Assembly: GCA_963969495.1 (NCBI GenBank)
Contig: OZ018324.1
Location: 142,472,355-142,536,354, forward strand
DNA from: Ceratothoa steindachneri
Taxonomy: Eukaryota > Arthropoda > Malacostraca > Isopoda > Cymothoidae
Direction of reading: 5' to 3'
Length of the DNA: 64,000 nucleotides
Position 1 is the stretch's first letter, and the number at the start of each line of letters is the position of its first letter. The notes under the pieces were generated by a model that did not search any database, was not told the DNA's origin, and worked only from the letters and a program-made list of their open reading frames with translations. Shown here one piece after another: positions 48,416-59,180 of the stretch. The position numbers were made by a program, and so were the translations under genes.

Positions 48416-49588
48416 TGTGATAGAACGGGTTAAGACAACTTAAATTCCAACCCCTATCACATGCTATTTAAAACCACGATGCTAGCCACGGGCATCTTCG
48501 CTTTGAAGACGGGCGCCTTATCGCAGCCACCTGAGTCAATGTTTAAACAAGGAGGTTTATCTTCCTCCGTTTGCACCATGCGCCGACCTAGCCAGATTGT
48601 TCTCAGGCTCGGCTGTGCATTCCCTCGAAGCCCCTACTCCATTGTCCCCCACGCCAAGGGGATGTCCGACTATATATTTGGAAACTTTACCACTAAGATC
48701 AGATTGGAATTCCAGATTTTTGACGCGAAACATCACTACGATCCACTCTCACCTTGTGCGACAAGGGACCTCAAGCATAGGACCCACCCTCACTTGTCCA
48801 GAAAAAGGACAATATCCCTTAAGTGCCAAGGTTCGACCCTTTATGACGCCAAGTCCACAAGGCTTCCCCTGTTGTTCAGAAAGAGAACAAGGTTCGAACA
48901 GCCATTGTGCTTTCGAGCCCGTAGACAAGAAATGGTTCTTAGCCCTTCCCCCTGTTGTTCAGAAGAGAACAACGAAGAACAGCCATTGTTCTTCAAGCCC
49001 GTTTGCCAAGAAACGGTTCTCACCCTTCCCCCTTGTTGTTCAGAAGAGAACAACATTAGAACAGCCATTGTTCTCGAGCCCGTAGAAAAGAGACGGTTCT
49101 CACCCCCCCTGTTGTTCATAAAAGAACAAAAGAACTCGCCAGCAGACCGAAAATTCCTTCACGTCAAATCCTCTGCACAATAAGTGTATTTACTTAAGCT
49201 GAACGTTACCTTTAAGTATTTAACCATTTCGTCAACTCTATTCTGTGCTTTAAATGGTTTAGCGAACCATTCTATCCCTCTAATTTATATTTGTTTTACC
49301 CTTTTTAAATCCCTTTTAATCCTCGGATTAGCTAGATTCCCCACGACCCTTTCCATTCTCTGTTTATGTCAATATTTTCCGTTTTGTGTGTTGTTGATAG
49401 TTTTTATTAATAAAACTCTATTTTATTAATAATAGCAATATTATTATCCTTGAGCTCAGTTCCACTTCTTAAGAATATCGAAGATACATAATATCGATCA
49501 ACCCAGACATCCACGCACTCTAAAGATAATTAAATAAGTTCCCTCAACGAATAGTTATATATGATATATCGTCGGGAGTCCATTCTAC

Positions 49589-49592
<4 letters not shown>
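48416..49592 (+). repeat. 5' LTR of the gypsy element
   Basis: This 1177-bp LTR runs TGTGATAG...TACGACA. It is homologous to the 3' LTR and to the solo LTR but with many substitutions and indels, including a shorter dyad array and loss of a block near 48610. The divergence implies an old insertion. Confidence 0.85.
48871..49130 (+). repeat. Tandem dyad repeats in the 5' LTR (three units and a part)
   Basis: Units start with GTTGTTC at 48871, 48954, 49035 and 49111, a spacing of 76-83 bp. Each full unit holds a TTGTTC-GAACAA dyad, an AGAACA-x5-TGTTCT dyad and an AAACGGTTCTCACCC block. Confidence 0.8.
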
Positions 49593-49647
<55 letters not shown>

Positions 49648-49648
49648 T
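49593..49648. repeat. (TA)n microsatellite at LTR/leader junction
   Basis: A 56-bp TA run immediately follows the 5' LTR. The 3' LTR and its flank lack it, so it expanded inside the element, probably from a TATA at the junction. Confidence 0.95.
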
Positions 49649-49659
49649 ATTTATATTTG

Positions 49660-49677
49660 GTATCAAGTGTGTAAGGT
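49660..49677 (+). promoter_or_regulatory. Possible primer-binding site
   Basis: TGGTATCAAGTGTG resembles the start of the initiator-Met tRNA primer-binding sequence (TGGTATCA...) and lies 67 bp past the LTR, the gap being the TA expansion. Only the first eight bases fit well. Confidence 0.35.
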
Positions 49678-50129
49678 TTAACGCTATATCTTTGCAAACA
49701 CTGGTCTCAGTCGAGTAAAGCATAGTGCTATTCGTTATAATAATAGAGTATAGTAGTTCTCTTTTGTTTTAACGATTGTTATCCCCTTTTTTGAACTTTA
49801 AGAAGCTGGAGTAGCTCAAGGAACTGTTATAATAATTTGTTGGTTTTTTTGTGTGATTTTAGTCAGTGGTATTTAGATCGAGAAACCAAGTACGAATAGG
49901 TCAGTGCCCATATTTAGGTAGGCAAATTCTCTAGAAGGCGTAATTCTTGTTGCAAGGAATTTTAGTTGCTTGACTATTGCGCCCCCAAGTGCAAAGTTGA
50001 CTCAGTTCTAAATCTTTAAAGCGCAAGGAGAATCCTTGGGACTTTCCGGAAAAGAACTAATTGAGACCATCTGAATGTACAATTAACTACAGCACCTTAA
50101 AAGCTGAGTTATTGGCCGCTCATAATATG

Positions 50130-51081
50130 ACTCCCGATTTCTACCGCCAAGAATTTTGAGGAGGTTCGATTAAACCCGGACAGACGTTCCGTCAATTCGG
50201 ATACATTCTTCAGACGAATTTTAAATTTTGGTTAGAATCCTCAAAGGTTGATCCTAACTACGAGTCCTTAACAGACTTTATGTTGCGGGACACATTTTTG
50301 GCGTCTCTCCCGACGGAGATCCGCACGTTCGTCAAGGATCATCGGTGCCAGACCTTTAAAGAATGTACCGAAGAGGCGGATGTCTATGCCGCAAGCCATA
50401 ATTTATACCCAAAGGAGAATCGAACTTCTAACCAGTCCCCCTACAAGGAAAGAAGGAAGGATTCATGCCCCTTCACAGGAAAGCCGACGAAGTTTCCGAG
50501 CCCCGTAAAACTGCTTTCCCTAAAACCAACAACGGGACTACAAACCTCCTGTTAAGATTTCTCCTCGATCTCTCTTCCCGAAGCGACCAATCATATGCTT
50601 CACCTGTGGTGTAGAAAACCACATGAGCTGGAATTGCCCCCAAAATTCTAGGCTTAAGAGCAGACCGGCCCACCAAGTTCACCAGATTAATGCCAGCCCG
50701 GCTCCCCCGGTGGTGCAGACCCAAGCAGCAACTTCTCCTACTCCGTCAGGCCACCAGGTAAATTTTATTTTTGATAAAAGTTCATCGGGAACTTTGAAAT
50801 TTGAGGAGGGCAGCGTGAACGGCTGCCGAGTATCGACTCTCGTCAAGGACACAGGATGCACGTGTTTCATCGTGTCCAACGAGCTCCACGTGGACCCTTA
50901 CCAAGAAAAATTTGCGGTGGTACATGAATACCTTGGGCGGGCGAACCAATTCCCCGTCGTTAGATGTTACCTGCAGCGTCAATATTATGATAGCTGGACT
51001 GAAGTCATTTCAGCACGCATGCAATTTTGTTCCGTGCTTATAGGACAGAGCCCCCAAGTAAGTTCCGACTCTGTGTTTTAG
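50130..51081 (+). pseudogene. Gypsy Gag and protease
   Basis: Gag packages element RNA and the aspartic protease processes the polyprotein. The N-terminal part (FRQFGYILQTNFKFWL, YESLTDFMLRDTFLASLP, CTEEADVYAASH) has the pattern of a SCAN-like Gag capsid segment. After a frameshift between 50520 and 50590 a CCHC knuckle follows: CFTCGVENHMSWNC at 50596-50637. The protease is marked by VKDTGCTCFIVSNEL, with Asp-Thr-Gly at 50848-50856. An in-frame stop at 51079-51081 separates it from pol, which continues in the same frame. Confidence 0.7.
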
Positions 51082-52296
51082 GCCGCCCTTCCTCGAAGCC
51101 GAGCTAAGAAAGAAGCCCAGGAGCCCTTCCCCATCAGAACCCCGATACCGTCCGATTTCTCTAAGACCCGTCACCAGGACTTTAGGACGGCACAAAAGGA
51201 GTGTGAATTACTAACACCATTAGGTGATAAGGCCCAAGACAAGGACACGGAGACTGTCCGTGGACCCAAAGAAAAAAACTACCCCCAACGCACCCATGGA
51301 GATACCTTCGTAGCACTGGACGAAACATCGGCGTTTGAAGAAGATTACCCCGCGGAGTCCCTTAATGTAATACAGACAGTGTGCATCCAACCTGATGCCG
51401 ATTACCCTCCTCCTTCCCTACCAGGCGAGTCTTTTGAACCCTCTGACCTGGATATTGACGCGCAGCTGACACCACATCAAAAGAGTCAGCTACAGGAACT
51501 ATTTGAATGGAGTCACCATTTAACCACCCTATTAGCTCTTTTCGAGCGACTGCGCGAAAATGGCCTAACCATTGGCCCCAGCACATGCCATTTTGCCCAC
51601 GAAACCATAAAATACTTTGGTTTCAAAATAGGACAAAGCCAGTTAGGGCCCCAAGAGGACAAGATTAAGGCAATCGCACATGCCCCTCCTGATTACAAAG
51701 AAGCATTTAAGATCGTTCCTAGGATCAGCTTCTTACTATCGGTGATTTGTTTCGAATTTCGCTGCAATTTCGGCGCCCCTCAGCTCCCTTTTAAAAAAGA
51801 ATTCCCCCGATCGTCTACGTTGGAATGATGTCACTGTTTCCCATTTAATCAGCTCAAGAGTAAGTTCATTTCTGCCCCCATTTTAAAGTTGCCCAGCCCA
51901 GAAAAATCCTTTGGGATTAAGACCGATGCGAGCAACGAGAGCATTGGAGGTGTACTCCTTCAATACGAGGATGACGAAACGAGTCATCCAGTTGCATATG
52001 CTAGTCGTCAATTATTACCACGTGAAAAGAGATATGCCACTATAGAGAAGAAAGGTCTATCAATTATCTGGGTTATAGACAAATTCAAAATGTACTTGAT
52101 AGGAAAAGAATTTCAGATAGGAACCGACCACCGTCCGTTAGCATATATTCAGAATTTACGACACTCCAACGGCCGAATTATGCGCTGGAGTTTACTCTTG
52201 CAAGAGTATCAATTCCAAATAAATTATATGAAAGGTTCCGATAACCAGGTTGCTGACGCACTCCGTAGGAATGTGTTACCGAATAGCGTAGAGTAA
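51082..52296 (+). pseudogene. Gypsy pol remnant: RT without its core, RNase H
   Basis: The RT begins with LTPHQKSQLQELFE and jumps straight to WSHHLTTLLALFERLRENG, text that normally follows the YxDD box. The palm with its catalytic aspartates is therefore deleted. RT connection text continues (GLTIGPSTCHF, YFGFKIG). Frameshifts near 51790-51840 follow. RNase H of the Ty3 type is well preserved: FGIKTDASNESIGGVLLQ, HPVAYASRQLLPREKRYATI, TDHRPLAYI and DNQVADALRR, ending at a stop at 52294-52296. No integrase HHCC or DDE text lies before the LTR, nor upstream between protease and RT. Confidence 0.75.
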
Positions 52297-52701
52297 TTGT
52301 ATTCGTAGGATAAGGATCTCCATGTATGTATATACCGTCTTGTACGACTTAAATTAGATTCTCTTGTAATATAATTAGTTAATGTATATGTCTGAATTGT
52401 GTAACGCCCAATGTCTATTTTTTTTGTATGTATATATATTTGTACCCATTAAATTACGTATAAATTATTTTGTCCCATATGTACTAATTCTCTATCAATT
52501 CATTGTTCCATGCCCCTTTTTTTTATTAATTTTGTATTAAAGGTTATTTTCCCCTATAATCAAAACATCAAAATAATCATATGTATTGAGGTAATACTAG
52601 TTAGGTGCATGAAGGTACGGTTGGTTCAAGGAAACGAGTTCTTCACAACGGAGCTCTATCGTTGTCCCTTCTCTCTTTTTTTTTAAAGTGACAACTTCCA
52701 C

Positions 52702-52713
52702 GGAATGGAGGGG
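52702..52713 (+). promoter_or_regulatory. Polypurine tract
   Basis: GGAATGGAGGGG lies directly before the 3' LTR start (52714), the expected plus-strand primer position. Confidence 0.6.
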
Positions 52714-54018
52714 TGTAATAGAACGGGTTGAGACCGCTTAATTTCAACCACTATCACATGTTATTTAAAACCACGACGCTACCTACGTGCATCTTCTCTT
52801 TGAAGCCGGGTGTTTTATCGCACCCACCTGAGTCAATGTTTAAACAAGGAGGTTTAGCTTCCTTCGTTCTTCATATGCGCCGACCTTGCCAGATTGAGTT
52901 AGGCTTATGGGCAGATAAGGTATTGTTCTAAGGCTCGGCTGTGCATTTCCTCGAAGCCCCCACTCTATTTTCTCCCACGCCAAGGGGATGTTCCGACTAT
53001 TTATTTGAAATATTTACCACTAAAATCAGAGTGGAGATCCAGATTTTCGTCAAGAAACATCACTACGATCCACTCTCACCTTGTGCGCCAAGGAACCTCG
53101 ACCTCGAGATCCACCATCACTTGTCCAGAAGAAGGACAATATCCCTTGAGTGCCAAGGTTCGAGCCTTCATGACGCTAAGTATACAAGTCTTCCCCTTTG
53201 TTCAGAAAGAGAACAACGTTAGAACAATCATTGTTCTTTCGAGCCCGTAGAAAAGAAACGGTTCTCACCCGCCCCCCTCCCTGTTGTTCAGATGAGAACA
53301 ACGTAGAACAGCCATTGTTTTTCAAGCCCGTTCGCCAAGAAACGGTTCTCACCCTTCCCCCTTGTTGTTTAGAAGAGAACAACATTAGAACAGCCATTGT
53401 TGTCGAGCCCGTAGACAAGAGACGGTTCTCCCCCCCCCCTGTTGTTCACAAGAGAAGAACGTAGAACAGCCATAGTTCTTCAAGCCCGTTCGTCAAGAAA
53501 CGGTTCCCATTTCCAAGACGCCACGTCAGGATCATTTAATCCCACCCCCTTCGGCTGGAACTCTACAGCAGACCGAAAATTCCTTCACGTCGCCTTCCTC
53601 TGCACAACAAGTGTATTTACGTAAGCTGAACGTTACCTTTGAGTATTTAACCCTTTTGTAAACTCTATCCTGTGCTTTAAATGGTTTAGCGAACTATCCC
53701 ATCCCTTTAATTTATATTTGTTTTACCTTTTTAAATTCCTTTTAATCCTCGGATTAGCTAGATTCCCCACGACCCTTTCCATTCTCTGTTTATGTCAATA
53801 TTTTCCGTTTTGTGTGTTGTTGATAGTTTTTATTAATTAAACCCTATTTTATTAATGATAGCAATATTATTATTCTTAAGCTCAGTTCCACTTCTTAAGC
53901 ATATCGAAGATACATAATATCGGTCAACCCAGACATCCACGCACTCTAAAGATAATTAAATAAGTTTCCTCAACGAATAGTTATATATGGTATATCGTCG
54001 AGAGTCCATTTTACGACA
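52714..54018 (+). repeat. 3' LTR of the gypsy element
   Basis: A 1305-bp LTR, TGTAATAG...TACGACA, homologous to 48416-49592. It is longer because its dyad array has one more unit and it keeps a block (GGCAGATAAGGTATT) that the solo LTR also has and the 5' LTR lacks. Confidence 0.85.
53197..53515 (+). repeat. Tandem dyad repeats in the 3' LTR (four units)
   Basis: Units start at 53197, 53283, 53364 and 53441 (spacing 77-86 bp), with the same two dyads as in the 5' LTR. Alternate units share CGAGCCCGTAGA against CAAGCCCGTTCG, suggesting a higher-order two-unit repeat. Confidence 0.8.
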
Positions 54019-55451
54019 TATACCATCCAAGCCAAGAAAATATGGAATTAAAATTTCGACAATATGTGATAGTGAAAACTCATATGATTGCAAATTGAAA
54101 ATCTATACTCCTAATAATGAAGATTTAGTACGTGAGAAGAATCATGGTTCTAGAGTTGTCCAATAATTGGCAGCTTGAATTGATATTAGTGCCAGAAATA
54201 TAACAAGTGTTTTTTTTTCACTAGTTTGGAATTAAGTCGAATTCTCGTTTAAAAGAACATAACTTTAGTCTGAACTCTCAGAAAAATAGAAAAGAGCTCT
54301 TTCTCGCTCTAACAAATGCTTAAGGAAGAGACGTCAATAGCACCTTATTTTTTATTTCAAGATGTTTCCATAATTCTTTCTTACTGTCCCAAGAAAAACT
54401 ATGTCGTGACTCTTTTGAGCTCAATTCATTCCCAGCCTATTATATTAGTAAATCAAATTGTTCTAAAAGAACAGAAGTTATTCTTTTTCGACAACAAAAC
54501 AAAAGGAGGAGTAGATACTCTTGACCAAATGGTGAGAACATATTCTTGTATAAGAATGACTTGAAGATGGCCTTTAGTAATCATCTACAACATGGTAGAT
54601 ATCAGTACAATCAATGCCTACTTTGTAGCTAAACAACAAGGAATAGAAAGCGCTTAAAAGGAAGAAGAAAATATTTCTATCAACTAGCAAAGGAACTAAT
54701 CGGTTTTATTTTAGACTCAAAGAGGTGTTAGTGAATAATCCACCTCCCATTGTGCGGCTCCAAAAAGGATAGAAAGACACGCAATCTTTGTCATCATTGC
54801 AAGAAACATGTTTGTAAAAGTCATTTAATTATTACATGTGTTCAATGCGGTAATAAAAAGTAAATTAAAATTTAAAAGTTTATTAGATATAATTAAGTTA
54901 AAAATTTAGTTTATCTATTTTTTATGCAAAAAAAAACATGTTATTTTCAATTTTGAATTATTACCTAGATACATTCGTTTGATCTCCTTGAATTGTTATT
55001 TTCAGCTTTACTTTATAAACATATTGAAAAGACAGTAAAATGTTAAAAAATTGTCAGGGTCCAATGGACCCATTTGTGTTTATTTAGAAAAATAATTTCC
55101 TCCTATACTTAGGGAACAGCCGCCTTTTTTAAAGGAATTGCAAGAAAGTGTGAGTCCAAGTAATTTAAATATTTTTATATTCATTGTAATAACAAAATTA
55201 AATTTTAAGGAATATTAGATAATATTAGGTTTATATATTTTTAGTTCATTCTTTTTTTCAAACGATCAAAAGGCATTTTATGTTAAAAATTGTTAATAAA
55301 TTTCTCTTAACGTATGTTTAACATCCTTGTACTATCGCTCTACCTTAAAAAAATGAAAAAAAAATTGGTAAGATGCATTAAAAATAGTTATGGGTCTATT
55401 GGACCCAGTTAGTATCTTATGCATTTTTTTTACTGGGATTACTAGTGTTAA

Positions 55452-58440
55452 TATACCGTTTTATTATAACCATTTTACCTTCTATTTAGATTGTCTCTGT
55501 TTCTACTGATATTATTTATTACACTACTATGTGGGGATCGGTTATTATCCTGAAATATTTTCTTCCGGTTTGTGTGGCCGTGAACTTAATCATTTTTTCT
55601 TGAAGTGCGGCATTGTGAAAAAGATTTCCAACGGGTTCTGCTCTCCTCTCGTTTCCGCTAGCCATCACGATGATCTTTTCCTCTTCGTTAACAGTTTAGT
55701 TATTAAGAAGAGCTGCCACATTATCGTCTATATCACCTCCCAGAATGAAATTCCTTCTTCGCTAAAGATTTGTTCTAGTGAAGAACACCTCATCCAAGTC
55801 TCTTACAAATCAATCTCCTTAACGAAGATTGGGGGCTTGATATCACCAGCTTCCTCTGCCAAAGCAGCAAAGTTTTATAGTAATTGCTGAGCCGCAGATC
55901 CGATTAATAAAATTTCGTGCCTTTCTATATCTTTTTAGAGGTCTAAATCCGTTTTCTCGTTCGGTTGAGGGCAGTGATGGTTGAATTCTCTCTTCTCTCA
56001 CTATATTCCATTTATCTTAATTTGGTGTTCTTTTAAGTTTTTCTTTACTGCCTTAATATCTTGAATTTGCTTGAGTATTTTTTTTTATTTCAGTGTTGGC
56101 TATGTAGTTTTAAAAGAAAGGCATACAAAGTTTTGAAAACTACATATTGCATCCAAAGTGTTTCCTAAGGGTCTTTTTAAGTAAAGATTTTATTACATTT
56201 GAATACTCTACCTTTTAGTTTTGCTAACGGCCTTTATAAATATGCTAACAATAATTGGTTTGAATTAAGTAATTAGAATCGTAATGTAATTAGCCATTTT
56301 GTTTCTTTTTAAGGCTAAAATAGGAACAGTGGAGTTTTAAAGTTAAAATTAACAACTTGACTATATTAAGGGTTACAATAATTATGTAATGATTTAATTA
56401 AGTGATCTCAATCTTCCTGCAAATTCAGAGTGTTGAAGAAACCCAAAGTTTCGAGAAATTGGAATGAACGTTAAAGATCAACAAAATTGTTTCCTGCATC
56501 ATTGTCTGATGCGTTGTTGGATGCAAAAAAGCAGTAATTAGTAAACTTTCTTGTAAGATTTCCTGAAAAAGTCACAAAAATAAAATCTTACATGAAGGAA
56601 AGGCGCAATTTGTCAGGTGGAGCAAATATCTTACATTGTCAAATTCCGACGATCCTTTGCATTTAATTGTAGAGGAAAAAAGTGATGATTAGTCTTTATT
56701 CTTTGCTCTATGAAAAAAAGCCAAATCTTATGACAAACAAACACTAGTATATATGTGAATGGAATAATGAAACCAGTGCCATTGTTATTTAACTAATATA
56801 ACGTTAAAATTATTGGCTAAAAAAAATTATTTCCTTTAGTATACACTAATTTTGCTTTAAATTTTGCAGAAAAGTTTATTACTTTCTAAAAATTGTTAGA
56901 AAGTGTAATCCTACGTAAACCCTTTTATACCTAAAAACTGATTTTGAACAAATATGAATAAGGCTTGTAATATTTGCTAGGGAGAAAGGAACTGTTTTTC
57001 CTCGTTCTCTTTCCTTCTGTGACTTTTAAGTGTGTGTCTAAATCATATGAAGATATAAAAAGATTATTAGCTTTCCTTTAGTTTTTTTTTCGCTTAAAAT
57101 ATTTGCTTAGTGATGCCGGCATTTAAATAGATATGTGATATTGATATTATAATTTTTTAAAACGCAAACAGGTTTTTAGTCTTTTTTAGGGAAGGAAAGG
57201 ATGGGCCTGTTCGAAGGCAAGGTGTGTCGACTAACGCGATTTTCACCTTAAATATGAACGAAAAAGAGCTTGTCTTGCGAAAATATGTATGAAAGCAACA
57301 TAAAAATTAAAAGCTAGGGAAGATTTCCAAAAAACTGGAAAGGGATCCTTAATCTCAATATATGGAAGATAGGAAGGGAAAAATGCAGCTGTGGAGACAG
57401 AAGAAAAATCCTTTGGAACCAAATCACTTTCAAAGAGCACTTAGGAGCCGAGCATAATCATAAACAGCCCATCGAGGTCATCATTATAAAGACAATGTTA
57501 TAAATACCTGATTGATATGCGATAATAGTTAATAGACATTTAGATATAAATAATTATTGAAGTGTGACATCAGGATCGATATTGCTTTGCAAATACATAA
57601 ATGCATTTGAATATAATAGTGCACTTATTTTAGAGAAATGATCCTGCCAATTATAAGGATATCTGAATGTCATGAGTCAATTAGAAACTAATTTGATTGG
57701 GCAGTGAAGGAAGTTCAAGTAAATGCGTACCCTGGTAGTTGCAGCCGCTACAAGAGTAAACGTTTCACTATTGCAGTAAAAAGTGACTTGTGCGAACTCC
57801 TTCTACTGCAACGATAACCTCAAGTTTAATGCGTGAAAACAAATAACCTTTATTAAACGACCCTCATTCAGGGAAGGAATAACAGCAGTAAGGATAAACA
57901 TTATATATCAGAGAAAAAAGGGGAGATGCAGAATCAATCGAAAAAAACTTAACACTCTTTGAATTTGAGAAATTTAATAACAAAAGTTTCAAGGTCAAAT
58001 AAAACTAGATTTACAATTCTTGGATCCGTTTTGGCGAACAAGAAGCCATTTATCATTTTAATTCTGCGAGAGAGAAGTAAGTGCTGAATCGCCTTGTCTT
58101 CAAGGCAACTCCGTATAAAATTTGAGGGGAATTCTTCAAGGATTACTCATGCATTTAGAAAAGTATTTTATCCAGTTTAAATATGTAGTATTCATACTCG
58201 AATGCGTGAAAAAGAAGATTGCTATCATAAAATTATAAGAAACAGGGATGAATATCGAGAATGGTAAGAAGCTCCTCTTTCAAGAAATGAACAAAGAATA
58301 GGGAAGCCAGGTGTATTTTCCTGCCTTTTTTATAATTAATCTGATCAAATCCTTAAATAGCTAAATATTTGCCCAATAGTATTTCTATTCTTCTCCATTA
58401 GATTTACTTTACACGATATATCTATCCATCACTTTATAAA
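55452..58440. other. AT-rich stretch, no certain gene
   Basis: A 119-codon open frame (55531-55890, +) is the longest here and is not recognised on either strand. A possible THAP-like zinc-finger scrap lies at 56500-56600 (see findings). Otherwise nothing is visible. Confidence 0.4.
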
Positions 58441-58647
58441 GGAAAAAGTGTTCGGAATATTATTTCTTTTTCATGTTAATGATACACTTTCCTCTGAGAA
58501 CCTTCTTGGCGAGTGGATCGATGCGCTTATCTGTGGCTCTTTCTACGGTTCAAGTTATCTTTTGTGCTGTGTTTTAATTTTGTTTTTTTGCAGTGTTATT
58601 GCCTGTGCTTTCACCATTTGCTGTGTTGTTTTTTTGTGTTTTTTTTC

Positions 58648-58748
58648 AAGCCACCCGTTGTTACCTCCGCTCTGTCTTCCCGCAGCCACGTGTTTTTTTT
58701 TTCAAGCTGCCTCGTTGTTACCTCCGCTCTGTCTTCCCGCCCACGCCT
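58648..58748 (+). repeat. Tandem duplication in LINE leader
   Basis: TCAAGC-CC-CGTTGTTACCTCCGCTCTGTCTTCCCGC occurs twice, about 55 bp apart, separated by a T run. Such leader repeats in LINEs can be promoter monomers, but two copies prove nothing. Confidence 0.75.
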
Positions 58749-59180
58749 CCCCCCCGCCATCTCCCTCACCGACCGCTAATTCTGATTCGTCACTATTTTT
58801 TTCCCCCTTGTTTCTTGTTTCTATCGTAATTTTATTTGTTTACACTATTAGATAACTATTTATTTTTTCTCGTTTGTTACTTCTCCCTTTATTGTGTCGG
58901 TTAACCCACTCTACTTATATAGTTAATTTGCTTTTCTCCCATTATTGTGTTGCTTAGCCACTATGATTGATAGGTTGGCGATTCTTGCCCTCAATGGAAC
59001 TGCTACCTGTGTTTCTCAAAACGCTCTTATTCACATTAATGCATTGGGAATGTCCCGTTACCACCGCCTGACTAAACGTGGTTTCCGTTTAGTTCCTGCT
59101 CTTAGAAAACTTTTTTACTTGAATCAACCCCCCCTCCACTTAGCCCTGATTCTTCTTCACCTGCCCCTTCACCCGTTTTC

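Larger units (their letters stand above)
48416..54018 (+). mobile_element. Ty3/gypsy element, deletion derivative
   Basis: A 5.6-kb LTR retrotransposon inserted in the piggyBac transposase. The LTRs begin TGTGATAG/TGTAATAG and end TACGACA. Internal parts in order: a (TA)n tract, a primer-binding-site-like TGGTATCA, Gag with a zinc knuckle, protease, a broken RT, RNase H and a purine tract just before the 3' LTR. No integrase and no RT catalytic core can be found, so it could move only with proteins supplied from elsewhere. Flanks are TATGG and TATAC; the piggyBac frame implies an ancestral TATGC, one change from each. Confidence 0.85.
44273..54863 (+). pseudogene. piggyBac transposase, interrupted
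   Basis: A cut-and-paste transposase of the piggyBac family. Piece 1 (44273-44291) starts ATGTCAAAGCGAAGAAAGC, giving MSKRRK. Piece 2 (47682-48415) continues LNPKEVTQLFVDLDDE, an acidic stretch, then DANELKKFIELILLVGVYKL, PIFDKIMGRPRFQQILKVLR and NDRLQPVMKIYEMW, and GRCPFRVYM just before the gypsy insertion. Piece 3 (54019-54863) resumes PSKPRKYGIKISTICDSE, then FFFTSLELSRILV, LLSSIHSQP and TKGGVDTLDQMVRTYS (carrying a catalytic-region Asp), WPLVIIYNMVDISTINAYF and a Cys-rich tail LCHHCKKHVCKSH...CVQC. The expected Asp before FFTS is not visible (reads SVFFFTS). Several stops and frameshifts besides the insertions show long inactivity. Confidence 0.8.
44022..55447 (+). mobile_element. piggyBac element split by two nested insertions
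   Basis: A piggyBac transposon whose transposase starts at 44273 and ends at 54861-54863. It is interrupted by a LINE (44292-47670) and a gypsy element (48416-54018). Removing both, with one copy of each target duplication, leaves about 2.43 kb, typical for piggyBac. TTAA occurs at 44018-44021 and 55448-55451, as piggyBac target duplications require, though TTAA is frequent in AT-rich DNA. A GGGTCCATTGG-type palindrome occurs 23 bp from the left end (44045) and near the right end (55057-55071 and 55392-55406). The terminal bases themselves match poorly, so the exact ends are tentative. Confidence 0.7.

Noticed and set aside
48871..49130. Regularly spaced repeats that could suggest CRISPR
   Set aside because: The units are contiguous, differ from one another, lie in an LTR of an animal genome and have no spacer structure.
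48461..49183. A 240-codon open frame and overlapping frames in the LTR
   Set aside because: It lies wholly within the 5' LTR and its repeats are the translated dyad array. The same frame is broken in the other two LTRs.
55531..55890. A 119-codon open frame
   Set aside because: No recognisable motif on either strand; composition is ordinary for the region. It was not called a gene.
58448..58855. A hydrophobic 135-codon frame that looks like a multi-pass membrane protein
   Set aside because: The hydrophobicity comes from the T/C-rich LINE leader. It is unrelated to any known LINE protein, and the frame overlaps a tandem duplication.
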